DNA from: Clostridiales bacterium
Lineage (GTDB): Bacteria > Bacillota > Clostridia > Oscillospirales > Acutalibacteraceae
Length of the DNA: 34,133 bases
NCBI GenBank assembly: GCA_012523185.1
Contig: JAAYIY010000017.1
Location: forward strand, 1-34,133
Reading direction: 5' to 3'
Both the position numbers and the translations under genes were made by a program. Of the stretch, positions 23,321 through 30,639 are shown one piece after another; position 1 is the first letter of the stretch; every line of letters begins with the position of its first letter. Under the pieces are notes generated by a model that was given only the letters and a program-made list of their open reading frames with translations, was not told the origin of the DNA and made no database searches.

Positions 23321-25612
23321 CTAATTATTGAACCCAGTATCTATCATCATATCGTAGTGCTGTTTTTGATTCATGGAGGTAAATATCATTTCAAAAATGC
23401 TTCTACACTCGGCAGCGTTCAAGCATCCTTCAACATAATCCATGCCATCGTTCATGCCGACGGAGCTTGCGTTAATATAGGCGAGCATCGCGGATGCCAG
23501 TTGGAATTTCTCTTCGTCGTCATTCCCGTTCTCGTCCTTAAAATTACCCTTGGCTTTGCCGTCTATCAGAATGACCTTGCGGAGGGTGGCTCCCTCATAC
23601 CCGCAGAGCTGTAGGAAATAATACTCCAGGATTCGGCGAATGACATTCATCAGCGGAACTGCTGACTTGATCTCCTTATACTCGTCCCACAGTGCGGCAT
23701 AGGAGTTTTTAACGGGGTTTACATTCATTCGCTCCGTCGGTATCTTGGGATTAACATCGTCTGAGAGTTTTATTGAAGATTTCGAGTCCAGCTTGCGAAT
23801 CAAATAGAATGAAACATATTCATACTTGAGAACATAGCTGTAGGTAACCTCCCTATGAAAATAAGCGTTGTGCGTGAGGATGAAAATCTGCTTGATAAAG
23901 GTACCCTCGACCGTCCTGTTGCGGTTGTCCGCATTGTTTCGGCAAATCTCTATCATCTGCCGCACAAGCGTACTCACAATGAAAAGGCAGCCGCTGTCCA
24001 TACTGGAAACTGGGTCATCAATGACGACTATCTTATCCCTTGTTTCTCCGTCCGCCGATTCACTGCCGTATACAAGATGATAGAAATAAAGGAACGCAAT
24101 AAAATTCTTTTCGCCTTCACTTAAATTCTCGGCAATCGAACCATCCGGTCGGCGCACTTCATAAACATGGTCTACGCCGGGTTTCGGTTCCAGGCTGAAG
24201 CCCTGCATCCCGGAATCGCGCAGCATAAGGTTGATGCTATCCTTAGCCGTTTCTGTTTCTACCGTATCACTTCGTGCCGCTTTCAAAGCGGCGTTGATTT
24301 TCTCAAGTGTTTCCGAGTGAGTCGTTATATCGCCTTCAAACCCAGCGATTTCCGTACCCAGATCGGCATCACTCTTTTTATATGAAGCAATGATGTCCTT
24401 GAGCCGGAATGCCAGTAGAGAAAACGCCAATTCTGTACATTCGGCTCTTTTCTTCGGTCCTGCGTCAACAACGGCATTGTTGGCATCAATCAAAGCGTTA
24501 AAGCCGGATATAATTTCGACAAATTCCTTTAAGATAGGCGCTATTTTTGTTAGAGTTACGACCTTTGCCGGTTCTTCCTGCTTTCCTCGTATAGCCTCGA
24601 CATTGGATTGAACGGCAGCTTTCAGTACCGCCAGTTTGTCCATGAGCGGTTTGGTGTCTATTTGAGGGTATACTTCACTGGGGAAAGTCTCCAAAGGCAT
24701 ATACAGGTCGTTTGCCGTTTTCCTGTAGAGAGTCAAAAACTCATCCAGGCGAGCAAGGTTTTTCTGGTATCTGTCATCAAAGCTGTCGATTACGGTCTGC
24801 TCGAAATCGTCATCCAGTTTTCTTCTGCAGTATGGGCACCGACCGTCTGCGTGTTCGGTATAGGCATCGTGACCCTGGCGCATCCATTGAGTAGCACCGA
24901 TGTCGCGTAGAAAGCCTGCCAATTCCGTAGTCGCACTGTTTACTATTACCAAAGACAAAACGTCGCTTCCATCGAGCGAATCCAAGACTTCTGTATCCTT
25001 GACGGAAGAAAAGCGTGAATATCGCTTTGCCGTGTCGGAGTATGCAGAATCATATAATCTACGCAGTTCTTCAACGTCTGTTTCTTTTGGCTCATGACGC
25101 ATGATTTCTTCCGTGAAGGGTTTTGATTTTCCCTTGTTGGCCTGCGTCTTTTCAAATTCTGTGCGAAACGCTTCTTCACGATCCCAGCATTCTTTATAGA
25201 AATCCTTTTGCAGCTTCGTTCTGGCCGCCGTTTTCTTATCACGTTGCTCGGTGGCTATAGTTATTGCTTTACGCGCTTCACCACGAGCCGCTGTTTTTTC
25301 GTCAATCAGCTTTTGTGCGGCATCGTTTTTTGCGTTCAGAGTAAAAACTCCCGGCATATTACGATAGTTCCGAAAATTACCGTCAATGAAAGCTTGATTG
25401 TAGACCAGTGGTAAATAATCCCCAAAGCCTCTGCCGGGAGCGTAGGTAACGCCGGTGCCGCTTTGTATGGCTTTTGCCACGGTAGATTTTCCCGTACCGT
25501 TGTTGCCAAAGAAGAAGTTTACATAGGTCAGTTGCTCCGTACAGGCGTTAGTGCCTTTGTAACTTGCGTCAGACAAGTCAATGCGGATTATTTCTGATGG
25601 AATTTTACTCAC
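23321..25612 (-). CDS. AAA_13/RloC-like ABC ATPase with CxxC zinc-hook-like motif
   Basis: A 763-aa SMC/ABC-type ATPase. Walker A is GNNGTGKST (36-44), the signature LSEGEKN (497-503), Walker B IVVIDDP (528-534) and the switch His581 (LTHNAYFH). Two charged, partly coiled stretches (about 95-200 and 275-445) flank CPYC (259-262), which could join two molecules through zinc. This layout fits PF13166 proteins such as RloC and PrrC. Those carry a C-terminal anticodon nuclease with an Arg-xxx-Glu...His triad; here R659-xxx-E663 is present, but I see no His at the expected distance, so nuclease activity is uncertain. Start is GTG after AAGGAGG. The operon's two other proteins are unique in pattern, so it may be a multi-component defence system. 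Confidence 0.85.
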   Translation of the reverse strand: MSKIPSEIIRIDLSDASYKGTNACTEQLTYVNFFFGNNGTGKSTVAKAIQSGTGVTYAPGRGFGDYLPLVYNQAFIDGNFRNYRNMPGVFTLNAKNDAAQKLIDEKTAARGEARKAITIATEQRDKKTAARTKLQKDFYKECWDREEAFRTEFEKTQANKGKSKPFTEEIMRHEPKETDVEELRRLYDSAYSDTAKRYSRFSSVKDTEVLDSLDGSDVLSLVIVNSATTELAGFLRDIGATQWMRQGHDAYTEHADGRCPYCRRKLDDDFEQTVIDSFDDRYQKNLARLDEFLTLYRKTANDLYMPLETFPSEVYPQIDTKPLMDKLAVLKAAVQSNVEAIRGKQEEPAKVVTLTKIAPILKEFVEIISGFNALIDANNAVVDAGPKKRAECTELAFSLLAFRLKDIIASYKKSDADLGTEIAGFEGDITTHSETLEKINAALKAARSDTVETETAKDSINLMLRDSGMQGFSLEPKPGVDHVYEVRRPDGSIAENLSEGEKNFIAFLYFYHLVYGSESADGETRDKIVVIDDPVSSMDSGCLFIVSTLVRQMIEICRNNADNRNRTVEGTFIKQIFILTHNAYFHREVTYSYVLKYEYVSFYLIRKLDSKSSIKLSDDVNPKIPTERMNVNPVKNSYAALWDEYKEIKSAVPLMNVIRRILEYYFLQLCGYEGATLRKVILIDGKAKGNFKDENGNDDEEKFQLASAMLAYINASSVGMNDGMDYVEGCLNAAECRSIFEMIFTSMNQKQHYDMMIDTGFNN

Positions 25613-25624
25613 AAAGGCACCTCC

Positions 25625-26278
25625 TTACATAGGTCTGGGTATGCCAGGAATCCCGGCTTCGTCCAGAGCTTCGAATACATTAACTTTATGAACCGACCAC
25701 GCACTGTGGTTGAGGTCGGTAATGGCACAATCCATGTTTAGGTCAAAAAACACGGCGTTGCGTTTGTCGCACAATTTCTGCTGCTGTATCGGTGCGAGAG
25801 GATGAAATGCGATTTTTATGTTCTTTCCGGCAACCCGTATCATCTTTATGTAAGCAAACATCGCCCATTGATTTGGGTCTGTCGTACCTTTCATTTCTGT
25901 GTTTTCACGGCAGATGATTGCCGGAAACCTCATCAGTTCTGCTTTTCCATCATCGGAGAGGGTGGAACATCTATCAAATATCTCCGTTGGGACAAGATAC
26001 TTTGTTAGCGCACGGCCGACTGGCACCGTGACAATATTATCCTTATATACATCCTCTTCGCAGGTGACAATCAGCTGATAGTATTCCTTACTGAAAGACT
26101 GAACCGCCATGAGCTGCTCGGCACTGACACCTGGCGTGTTTTGCGGGTAAGAGATGAAGTTATTGAAGTTGACTATGCCGCCGTTTTCGTTGGTAACATT
26201 GACGTTTGTTTTTCCTGTCTGCTGCATAGTCGGAGTGATGGCTGAATCGGCTTTCTTTACAGTTATTTCGTTGCCCAT
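25625..26278 (-). CDS. Uncharacterised protein with N-terminal N-rich motif (conflict operon)
   Basis: A 217-aa protein of no family I recognise. Residues 19-41 read QQTGKTNVNVTNENGGIVNF..., an Asn/Val-rich alternating pattern that closely matches the last 25 residues of the protein encoded upstream. The rest (about 50-217) is an alpha/beta-looking domain, with an NIKIAFHPLAPIQQQ segment and a C-terminal WSVHKVNVFEALDEAGIPGI. No catalytic motif seen. Start after AAGGAGG (7 nt), 12 nt past the previous gene; the ATPase follows after 12 nt. Likely a middle component that links the upstream protein and the ATPase, by context only. Confidence 0.7.
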   Translation of the reverse strand: MGNEITVKKADSAITPTMQQTGKTNVNVTNENGGIVNFNNFISYPQNTPGVSAEQLMAVQSFSKEYYQLIVTCEEDVYKDNIVTVPVGRALTKYLVPTEIFDRCSTLSDDGKAELMRFPAIICRENTEMKGTTDPNQWAMFAYIKMIRVAGKNIKIAFHPLAPIQQQKLCDKRNAVFFDLNMDCAITDLNHSAWSVHKVNVFEALDEAGIPGIPRPM

Positions 26279-26290
26279 GCGCCGTCCTCC

Positions 26291-27373
26291 TTAAAGATTG
26301 AAATTTATCGTACCGTTATTCGTCAGATTGATGTTGTTCTCTCCATTCTGAACAACATTCGTCTGGTGCTGAATAACGGTTATTTTTTTATCTTCCTTAT
26401 CTGCATCGGCGGCACCTGATGGCTCATTGTCATCCACGACCTCCGCCTGAATTGTTTCCGCTTCCACTTGGCCATTGTCCTCGGGAATTGGGAACAGCTT
26501 TTTATATAGCTCTGCTATTTCCTTACGCAACCGTAACGTTTGTGGTCGCAAAACTTCTCGCAGTTGATCTCCTTCTTCCAGAGATTCGTTTCGGAACCAT
26601 AACACGCTTCTGCCGGGAATGGCGCGCAGGAACTTCTCTGAAAGGTAGTAGTTATATTCGTTCAGTACCTTGATGATATCAGTTACCAGTTTCCGGAACC
26701 CGTCATCTTTTATTTTGCGTAAATCATATTGCCAGGTTCGATCAATGGCAGCAATTTCATCAGCGAGGGTGATGGATGTGGCTTCGGAGGAAGGGTCATG
26801 ATCTATGATATATCGAAGGACATCATCACTGTCTGTTCGGAACTTAGCATGAAGCCGTTTATCGTCTTCGTTATCCAACAACTGCGTAACGGCGGAGTTC
26901 CATGCTTCCGCTACCGCTGTGCCGCTCTTGAAAACTGCATCGTTAAGCCTGCTGCTTGCGGGTGGCTCTTCATTTTTGGCACCTTTTGGGGTGCCTTTTT
27001 TCTTTGTAGACGCAGCTTCTTTGATAATTAAGGAAAACAACCCTGCCAATTTTTCGCCGGCATTATGAAGATTGATGTCGGCCAGATATTCTTGAAAGCT
27101 ATCGCAAAGGCTCTGGACGGCGGCATCCGAAAACTGCCCGATATAGTCTACAAACTCTTCTGGCTCTATGTAAGCGGAGATTTTTTTCGCTAGTTTTGTT
27201 ATCTCCGTATTCCCGTTGAAGTAAGCCTTATAGGTGCTTTCGCTTAGTTCGTCCAGCACATCCTGACCTTCTTCAGTAACAATCGAATCAAAAAGGGTTT
27301 TTGCAAATGCGTGTGTGCTATTTCCGGCACCGATCACAGGGTGCAGCAAGTTTACAAATTCTGTGAACCTCAT
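26291..27373 (-). CDS. Uncharacterised protein with C-terminal N-rich motif (conflict operon)
   Basis: A 360-aa protein, first gene of the conflict operon. Residues 1-125 are helical (MRFTEFVNLLHPVIGAGNST...), then a Lys/Pro linker near 128-145 (KKKGTPKGAKNEEPP). A second helical part follows to about 300, then a Glu/Asp-rich linker, and finally QNGENNINLTNNGTINFNL (342-360). That tail matches residues 19-41 of the next protein. Start is the ATG 8 nt after GGAG; an upstream in-frame extension overlaps an attenuator-like hairpin and has no ribosome site. Function unknown. I infer a sensor or effector arm of a three-protein system with the ABC ATPase. Confidence 0.7.
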   Translation of the reverse strand: MRFTEFVNLLHPVIGAGNSTHAFAKTLFDSIVTEEGQDVLDELSESTYKAYFNGNTEITKLAKKISAYIEPEEFVDYIGQFSDAAVQSLCDSFQEYLADINLHNAGEKLAGLFSLIIKEAASTKKKGTPKGAKNEEPPASSRLNDAVFKSGTAVAEAWNSAVTQLLDNEDDKRLHAKFRTDSDDVLRYIIDHDPSSEATSITLADEIAAIDRTWQYDLRKIKDDGFRKLVTDIIKVLNEYNYYLSEKFLRAIPGRSVLWFRNESLEEGDQLREVLRPQTLRLRKEIAELYKKLFPIPEDNGQVEAETIQAEVVDDNEPSGAADADKEDKKITVIQHQTNVVQNGENNINLTNNGTINFNL

Positions 27374-27445
27374 ATTTTCATCTCCTACCCAAGCCTGTCC
27401 GAGACTATCCTCCACTACCAGTCTGTACCGAGTCGATTTCTTATA

Positions 27446-27483
27446 ATAAATACAGAAGCCGACGGAACACTCTGGCTTCTGCG
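27446..27483 (-). terminator. Attenuator-like hairpin in the leader of the conflict operon
   Basis: On the minus strand CAGAAGCC (27476-27483) and GGCTTCTG (27455-27462) form an 8-bp stem followed by TATTTATTAT, about 75 nt before the first gene's ATG. Its place inside the leader suggests that expression may be held down by early termination. Confidence 0.45.
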
Positions 27484-27782
27484 AAAGGGACAAGCCCACA
27501 CGATATACTTAAATATTTTATCACACATTTATGAAAATTTCTACCCTCTAAACGCATTTCATATTTGTGTTCGCAAAATTATTATCGGCAGTGCAAATTT
27601 GTCCTTTCTGATACAGCGTCCGCAGGAGCCGCGGATTATACGGCTCTGACAATATATCACATCGCTGAGTGGCCATGAAGCGGTGGAGGTTACATAGAGG
27701 TTTCGGGAGCGGTGATAAAGACCGCCTCCGAAGCTCCGATGTGCCACCACCTTAGTTTCGTGCGCTCATTTTATGCGAAACG

Positions 27783-27820
27783 GGGTCTGTGTTCATCGGA
27801 TGCAGACCCTTTATTTGTTT
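27783..27820 (+). terminator. Terminator/attenuator in the phage leader
   Basis: GGGTCTG (27783-27789) pairs with CAGACCC (27803-27809), followed by TTTATTTGTTT, 43 nt before the sigma-like gene. Confidence 0.55.
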
Positions 27821-27859
27821 CCTCCACCGCTGAAGCCCCGGCAAATCGCAGGAGGAAAC
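27817..27859 (+). promoter_or_regulatory. Stem that hides the ribosome site of the sigma-like gene
   Basis: GTTTCCTCC (27817-27825) is perfectly complementary to GGAGGAAAC (27851-27859), which is the ribosome site of the gene starting at 27863. The stem also shares its first bases with the T-run of the upstream terminator hairpin, so the two structures compete. This is a possible translational switch. Confidence 0.6.
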
Positions 27860-27862
27860 ATC

Positions 27863-28435
27863 ATGAAAAACTATCAACAGTTCCACTATCGCACCTACTA
27901 CCGTATGCGCCCAAGCGGAGAAACGGTCGAATGCACCCGGCAGGAGTGCTTCGCTCCGGCAGAAACGCCCACAGCGGACAACCCCTTCGTTCAACGTTGG
28001 TACTACAGTCCCGACCGCGAGGTGGCAATTCGGCTCCCCAGAAACGTTATGGGTGACGATACCCACAAGGCAAACGCCGCCGACCTCAAATTGCAGGAAC
28101 GCTGGACGGTGAGAGCCGCCAAGCACGGCGACCTCGAAATCGATAAGCCCATGTCCCGCACCGATGACGGTGAGGAAAGCGGCTTTGATATCCCGGACGA
28201 TGCGGATGGTCCCGTTGAGTTCCTTATAAAAAAGGAAACCGTCACATCCATTCGCATAGCTGTTGACGTCCTTACCCCGGACGAGCGGTATCTGTGGGAC
28301 GAGCTTCTGAGTGATAAGACCAAGGCTAAGATTGCGGAGGAGTGCGGTCTGAGCGAAGGAGCTATCCGCAAGCGCGTGAAGAAACTCGCCAGGACACTCC
28401 TTGAAAATCCCGCTCTCAAAAACTATTTCGAATAA
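27863..28435 (+). CDS. Phage sigma-factor-like / RNA polymerase sigma region 4-type protein
   Basis: A 190-aa phage protein. Residues 137-185 are a helix-turn-helix of the sigma-70 region 4 type: LTPDERYLWDELLSDKTKAKIAEECGLS and EGAIRKRVKKLA. The N-terminal part (1-130) has no motif I know and begins with an aromatic, basic stretch (YQQFHYRTYYRM). There is no region 2, so it is more likely an ArpU-like or sigma-like transcription regulator of phage genes than a full sigma factor. Start after AGGAGG, which a leader stem can hide. First gene of the phage module. Confidence 0.75.
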   Translation: MKNYQQFHYRTYYRMRPSGETVECTRQECFAPAETPTADNPFVQRWYYSPDREVAIRLPRNVMGDDTHKANAADLKLQERWTVRAAKHGDLEIDKPMSRTDDGEESGFDIPDDADGPVEFLIKKETVTSIRIAVDVLTPDERYLWDELLSDKTKAKIAEECGLSEGAIRKRVKKLARTLLENPALKNYFE

Positions 28436-28441
28436 TTTCTG

Positions 28442-28521
28442 CGTTTCGGTACGGTTTCCTTCTCCGCCTGTCCTGTACGAGGTGGAGAGGGACAAGACCT
28501 CTCACAAATAAGAAACGGAGG
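28442..28521 (+). ncRNA. Structured leader, candidate DUF2800 RNA motif
   Basis: CGTTTC (28442-28447) and GAAACG (28512-28517) close a structure just before the ribosome site. Inside, TCTCCGCC and GGTGGAGA form a hairpin (about 28460-28487) with loop TGTCCTGTACGA. GAGAGG (28485-28490) can instead pair with CCTCTC (28498-28503), so two states are possible. It stands before the 108-aa/DUF2800/DUF2815 genes. Rfam describes a DUF2800 RNA motif at just such places in Firmicutes; I assign it by position and shape, not by model search. Confidence 0.55.
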
Positions 28522-28529
28522 TAAACCGA

Positions 28530-28856
28530 ATGACAATCACCGAAATCGGGAACGAACTGGTCAACATCGCGGAAACTCTGGCGCGTGTAATCTCGGAACT
28601 CACCTCGCTGGCTGGCAGCGTGACGAAGCTGAGTACAGCGCTCAAGGCAGACGAGATTGACAGTCCCGCTCCCAAAGCACCTCAGAAGAAGCCCCCGGAG
28701 CTTGCCGAAGTCCGCGCTCTACTGGCGGAGGTATCCCGCGGCGGAAAAACGGCGGAGGTAAAGAAGCTGCTTGAAAGCCACGGCTGTGAAAAGCTGTCCG
28801 AGGTCGAAAGTGAGTTCTATGAAGAGCTCATGGAGGAAGCGAGGGCGCTGTTATGA
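28530..28856 (+). CDS. Phage protein of unknown function, 108 aa
   Basis: A 108-aa protein with a heptad-like N-terminal helix (NELVNIAETLARVISELTSL, about 8-27), a Pro/Lys linker (PAPKAPQKKPPE) and a C-terminal helical domain with LAEVSRGGKTAEVKKLLESH. Similar small phage proteins occur before DUF2800 genes in Firmicutes; I do not know a function. Start after GGAGG. Its TGA overlaps the next ATG (ATGA), so it is coupled to the DUF2800 gene. Confidence 0.75.
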   Translation: MTITEIGNELVNIAETLARVISELTSLAGSVTKLSTALKADEIDSPAPKAPQKKPPELAEVRALLAEVSRGGKTAEVKKLLESHGCEKLSEVESEFYEELMEEARALL

Positions 28857-29956
28857 GCCACGCACTTCTCTCTCCCTCGGCAAGCCACAGGTGGGTTGCG
28901 TGTCCACCGTCAGCACGGCTTACGGAGTTCCTCGCGGACTCGGAGTCAAGCTATGCCTCGGAAGGCACCCTTGCCCACAGTGTGGCAGAGGGGAAACTCA
29001 ACCACCGGCTCGGCAGAGCCAAAGACGCTCCTGCTTGCGACGACGCGGAAATGGATGAGTACACATCCGATTACGCCGACTTCGTAATGGAGCAGACAGA
29101 GGGACTCAAAGACCCGGCTGTGTTTGTCGAGCAGCGTGTTGACTGTTCCCTCTATGTCCCGGAATGCTTCGGCACCTGCGACGCGCTTATCGTGTCGGAC
29201 GGCATCCTGCACATCATCGATCTTAAAAGCGGGCGCGGCGTAAAAGTCGATGCGGAAGAAAATGACCAGCTTCGTATTTATTCGCTCGGTGCCATGCGGA
29301 TGTTCGACTTCCTTTATCGGTTCGATACCGTGCGAATGAGCATCTATCAGCCGAGACTCGGAAATGTGCAGACATGGGAAACAACTGCGGAGGCACTCAC
29401 CGAATGGGCGGAAATCGTACTCGTCCCGGCAGCAAAACTCGCATGGGATGGCAAAGGCAGCTATACGGCTGGCGATCACTGCCGGTTCTGCAAGGCGAAA
29501 GCGGAATGCAGAGCCAGAGCCGAAGCAAATATGGCGCTTGCCGTCTATGACTTCACAGACCCCGCTTTGCTGCAAGTCTGCGAGGTAGCGGACATCCTCG
29601 GCAAAATCGACGAACTGGTTTCCTGGGCGTCGGACCTCAAGGACTACGCTCTTGCCCAGGCACTGTCCGGCACGAAGTATGACGGCTGGAAGGTTGTGGC
29701 CGGCAGAAGCAACCGCAAGTACACAGATGAGGATGTCGCTGCAGCCGTGGTCAAGGACGCGGGATACGACCCCTATGAACACAAGCTGCTCGGCATAACG
29801 GCAATGACCTCGCTTCTCGGCAGGAAGAAGTTTGATGAACTACTCGGCGGGCTGACCTGCAAACCCGAAGGCAAACCTGTGCTTGTTCCGGCATCGGACA
29901 AGCGTAACGAAATTAACACGGCGGCGGATGACTTCGCCGACCCTAACGAAAATTAA
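28853..29956 (+). CDS. DUF2800 phage protein, Cas4/AddB-like Fe-S nuclease
   Basis: A 367-aa protein of the DUF2800 family. It shows the marks of a PD-(D/E)XK nuclease of the RecB/Cas4 type: His41 (GTLAHSVAEG), Asp110 (GTCDAL), then IIDLKSG with Asp123 and Lys125, and QL at 139-140. Cysteines at 17 (WVACPPSA) and at 210, 213 and 219 (HCRFCKAKAEC) follow the spacing of Cas4/AddB proteins that bind a [4Fe-4S] cluster. It probably processes DNA ends in phage replication or recombination, next to the DUF2815 protein and a polymerase. Start overlaps the preceding gene as ATGA. Confidence 0.9.
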   Translation: MSHALLSPSASHRWVACPPSARLTEFLADSESSYASEGTLAHSVAEGKLNHRLGRAKDAPACDDAEMDEYTSDYADFVMEQTEGLKDPAVFVEQRVDCSLYVPECFGTCDALIVSDGILHIIDLKSGRGVKVDAEENDQLRIYSLGAMRMFDFLYRFDTVRMSIYQPRLGNVQTWETTAEALTEWAEIVLVPAAKLAWDGKGSYTAGDHCRFCKAKAECRARAEANMALAVYDFTDPALLQVCEVADILGKIDELVSWASDLKDYALAQALSGTKYDGWKVVAGRSNRKYTDEDVAAAVVKDAGYDPYEHKLLGITAMTSLLGRKKFDELLGGLTCKPEGKPVLVPASDKRNEINTAADDFADPNEN

Positions 29957-29969
29957 GGAGATTATTATC

Positions 29970-30542
29970 ATGACAAATACTGTTAACCCCACAAAAGTAG
30001 TAACCGGCCTTGCCCGTCTTTCCTACGCAAATATCTGGCAGGCAAAATCCATCAACGGCAGCGCACCCAAATTCTCCACCTCCGTACTTATCCCCAAGTC
30101 CGACACCGTCACCGTGGCCAAGATCAAGGCGGCTATTCAGGCGGCCTACGAGGAAGGCCAGGGTAAGCTGCGCGGAAGCGGTAAAACTGTGCCTCCGCTC
30201 TCCACTCTGAAAACACCCCTCCGCGACGGAGATGTCGAACGCCCTGACGATGAGGCGTACAAAGGCTGCTGGTTCGTAAACGCCAACAGCAATAACGCTC
30301 CCGGCGTCGTGGATGTCCACTGCCAGCCCATCTTCGACACCTCGGAAATCTACTCCGGCGTGTATGCCCGTGTGTCTCTCAGCTTCTATGCTTTTAATTC
30401 TAACGGGAATAAAGGTGTCGCCTGCGGTCTTCAGAACATCCAGAAAATCAAGGACGGCGAATCCCTCGGCGGCAATGCGAAGGCTGAAGACGACTTCAAC
30501 GACGGTTATCAGACCGAAGCCGACGATGATTTCCTGGGTTAA
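29970..30542 (+). CDS. DUF2815 phage protein, probable ssDNA-binding protein
   Basis: A 190-aa DUF2815 protein. Typical traits are TGLARLSYANIWQAKSI near the start, SVLIPKSDTVTVAKIKAAI, GCWFVNANSNNAPGVVD, and an acidic C-terminus (EDDFNDGYQTEADDDFLG), like the tails of single-stranded DNA-binding proteins. DUF2815 is related to phage OB-fold binding proteins, as I recall. Start is the ATG after AAGGAG, 13 nt after the DUF2800 gene. Followed by a hairpin and the polymerase gene. Confidence 0.9.
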   Translation: MTNTVNPTKVVTGLARLSYANIWQAKSINGSAPKFSTSVLIPKSDTVTVAKIKAAIQAAYEEGQGKLRGSGKTVPPLSTLKTPLRDGDVERPDDEAYKGCWFVNANSNNAPGVVDVHCQPIFDTSEIYSGVYARVSLSFYAFNSNGNKGVACGLQNIQKIKDGESLGGNAKAEDDFNDGYQTEADDDFLG

Positions 30543-30559
30543 ACTTATCATTTTCGGTT

Positions 30560-30586
30560 GGTGGCGGAGGGCTTCCCTCTGCCACC
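30560..30586 (+). repeat. Strong hairpin between DUF2815 and the polymerase
   Basis: GGTGGCGGAGGG (30560-30571), loop CTT, CCCTCTGCCACC (30575-30586), 12 bp with one G-T pair. A T-run is absent (TTCCTATATA follows), so it may pause transcription, protect a message end or control the polymerase gene. Confidence 0.7.
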
Positions 30587-30639
30587 TTCCTATATACGCG
30601 GTGAAATATATTATGGAAAATGGGAGGAAGCATATAAAA

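Larger units (their letters stand above)
27374..27862. other. 489-nt divergent region between the conflict operon and the phage module
   Basis: No credible gene. It holds an attenuator-like hairpin for the minus operon, an inverted repeat GAGCCG/CGGCTC (27626-27631/27641-27646), a near-perfect 12-bp stem at 27697-27730 (core CGGT/ACCG), a terminator-like hairpin (27783-27820) and a stem that covers the next ribosome site. Its density of plus-strand structure resembles a regulated leader. A -10-like TGTGATAAAAT lies near 27520 on the minus strand. Confidence 0.6.

Noticed and set aside
27559-27750. Minus-strand 63-codon frame in the divergent region
   Set aside because: No ribosome site, no family resemblance, and it crosses structured leader DNA of the other strand.
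28853-29956. Cas4 of a CRISPR system
   Set aside because: The protein has Cas4-like residues but sits in a DUF2800 phage replication context with no other cas gene or array.
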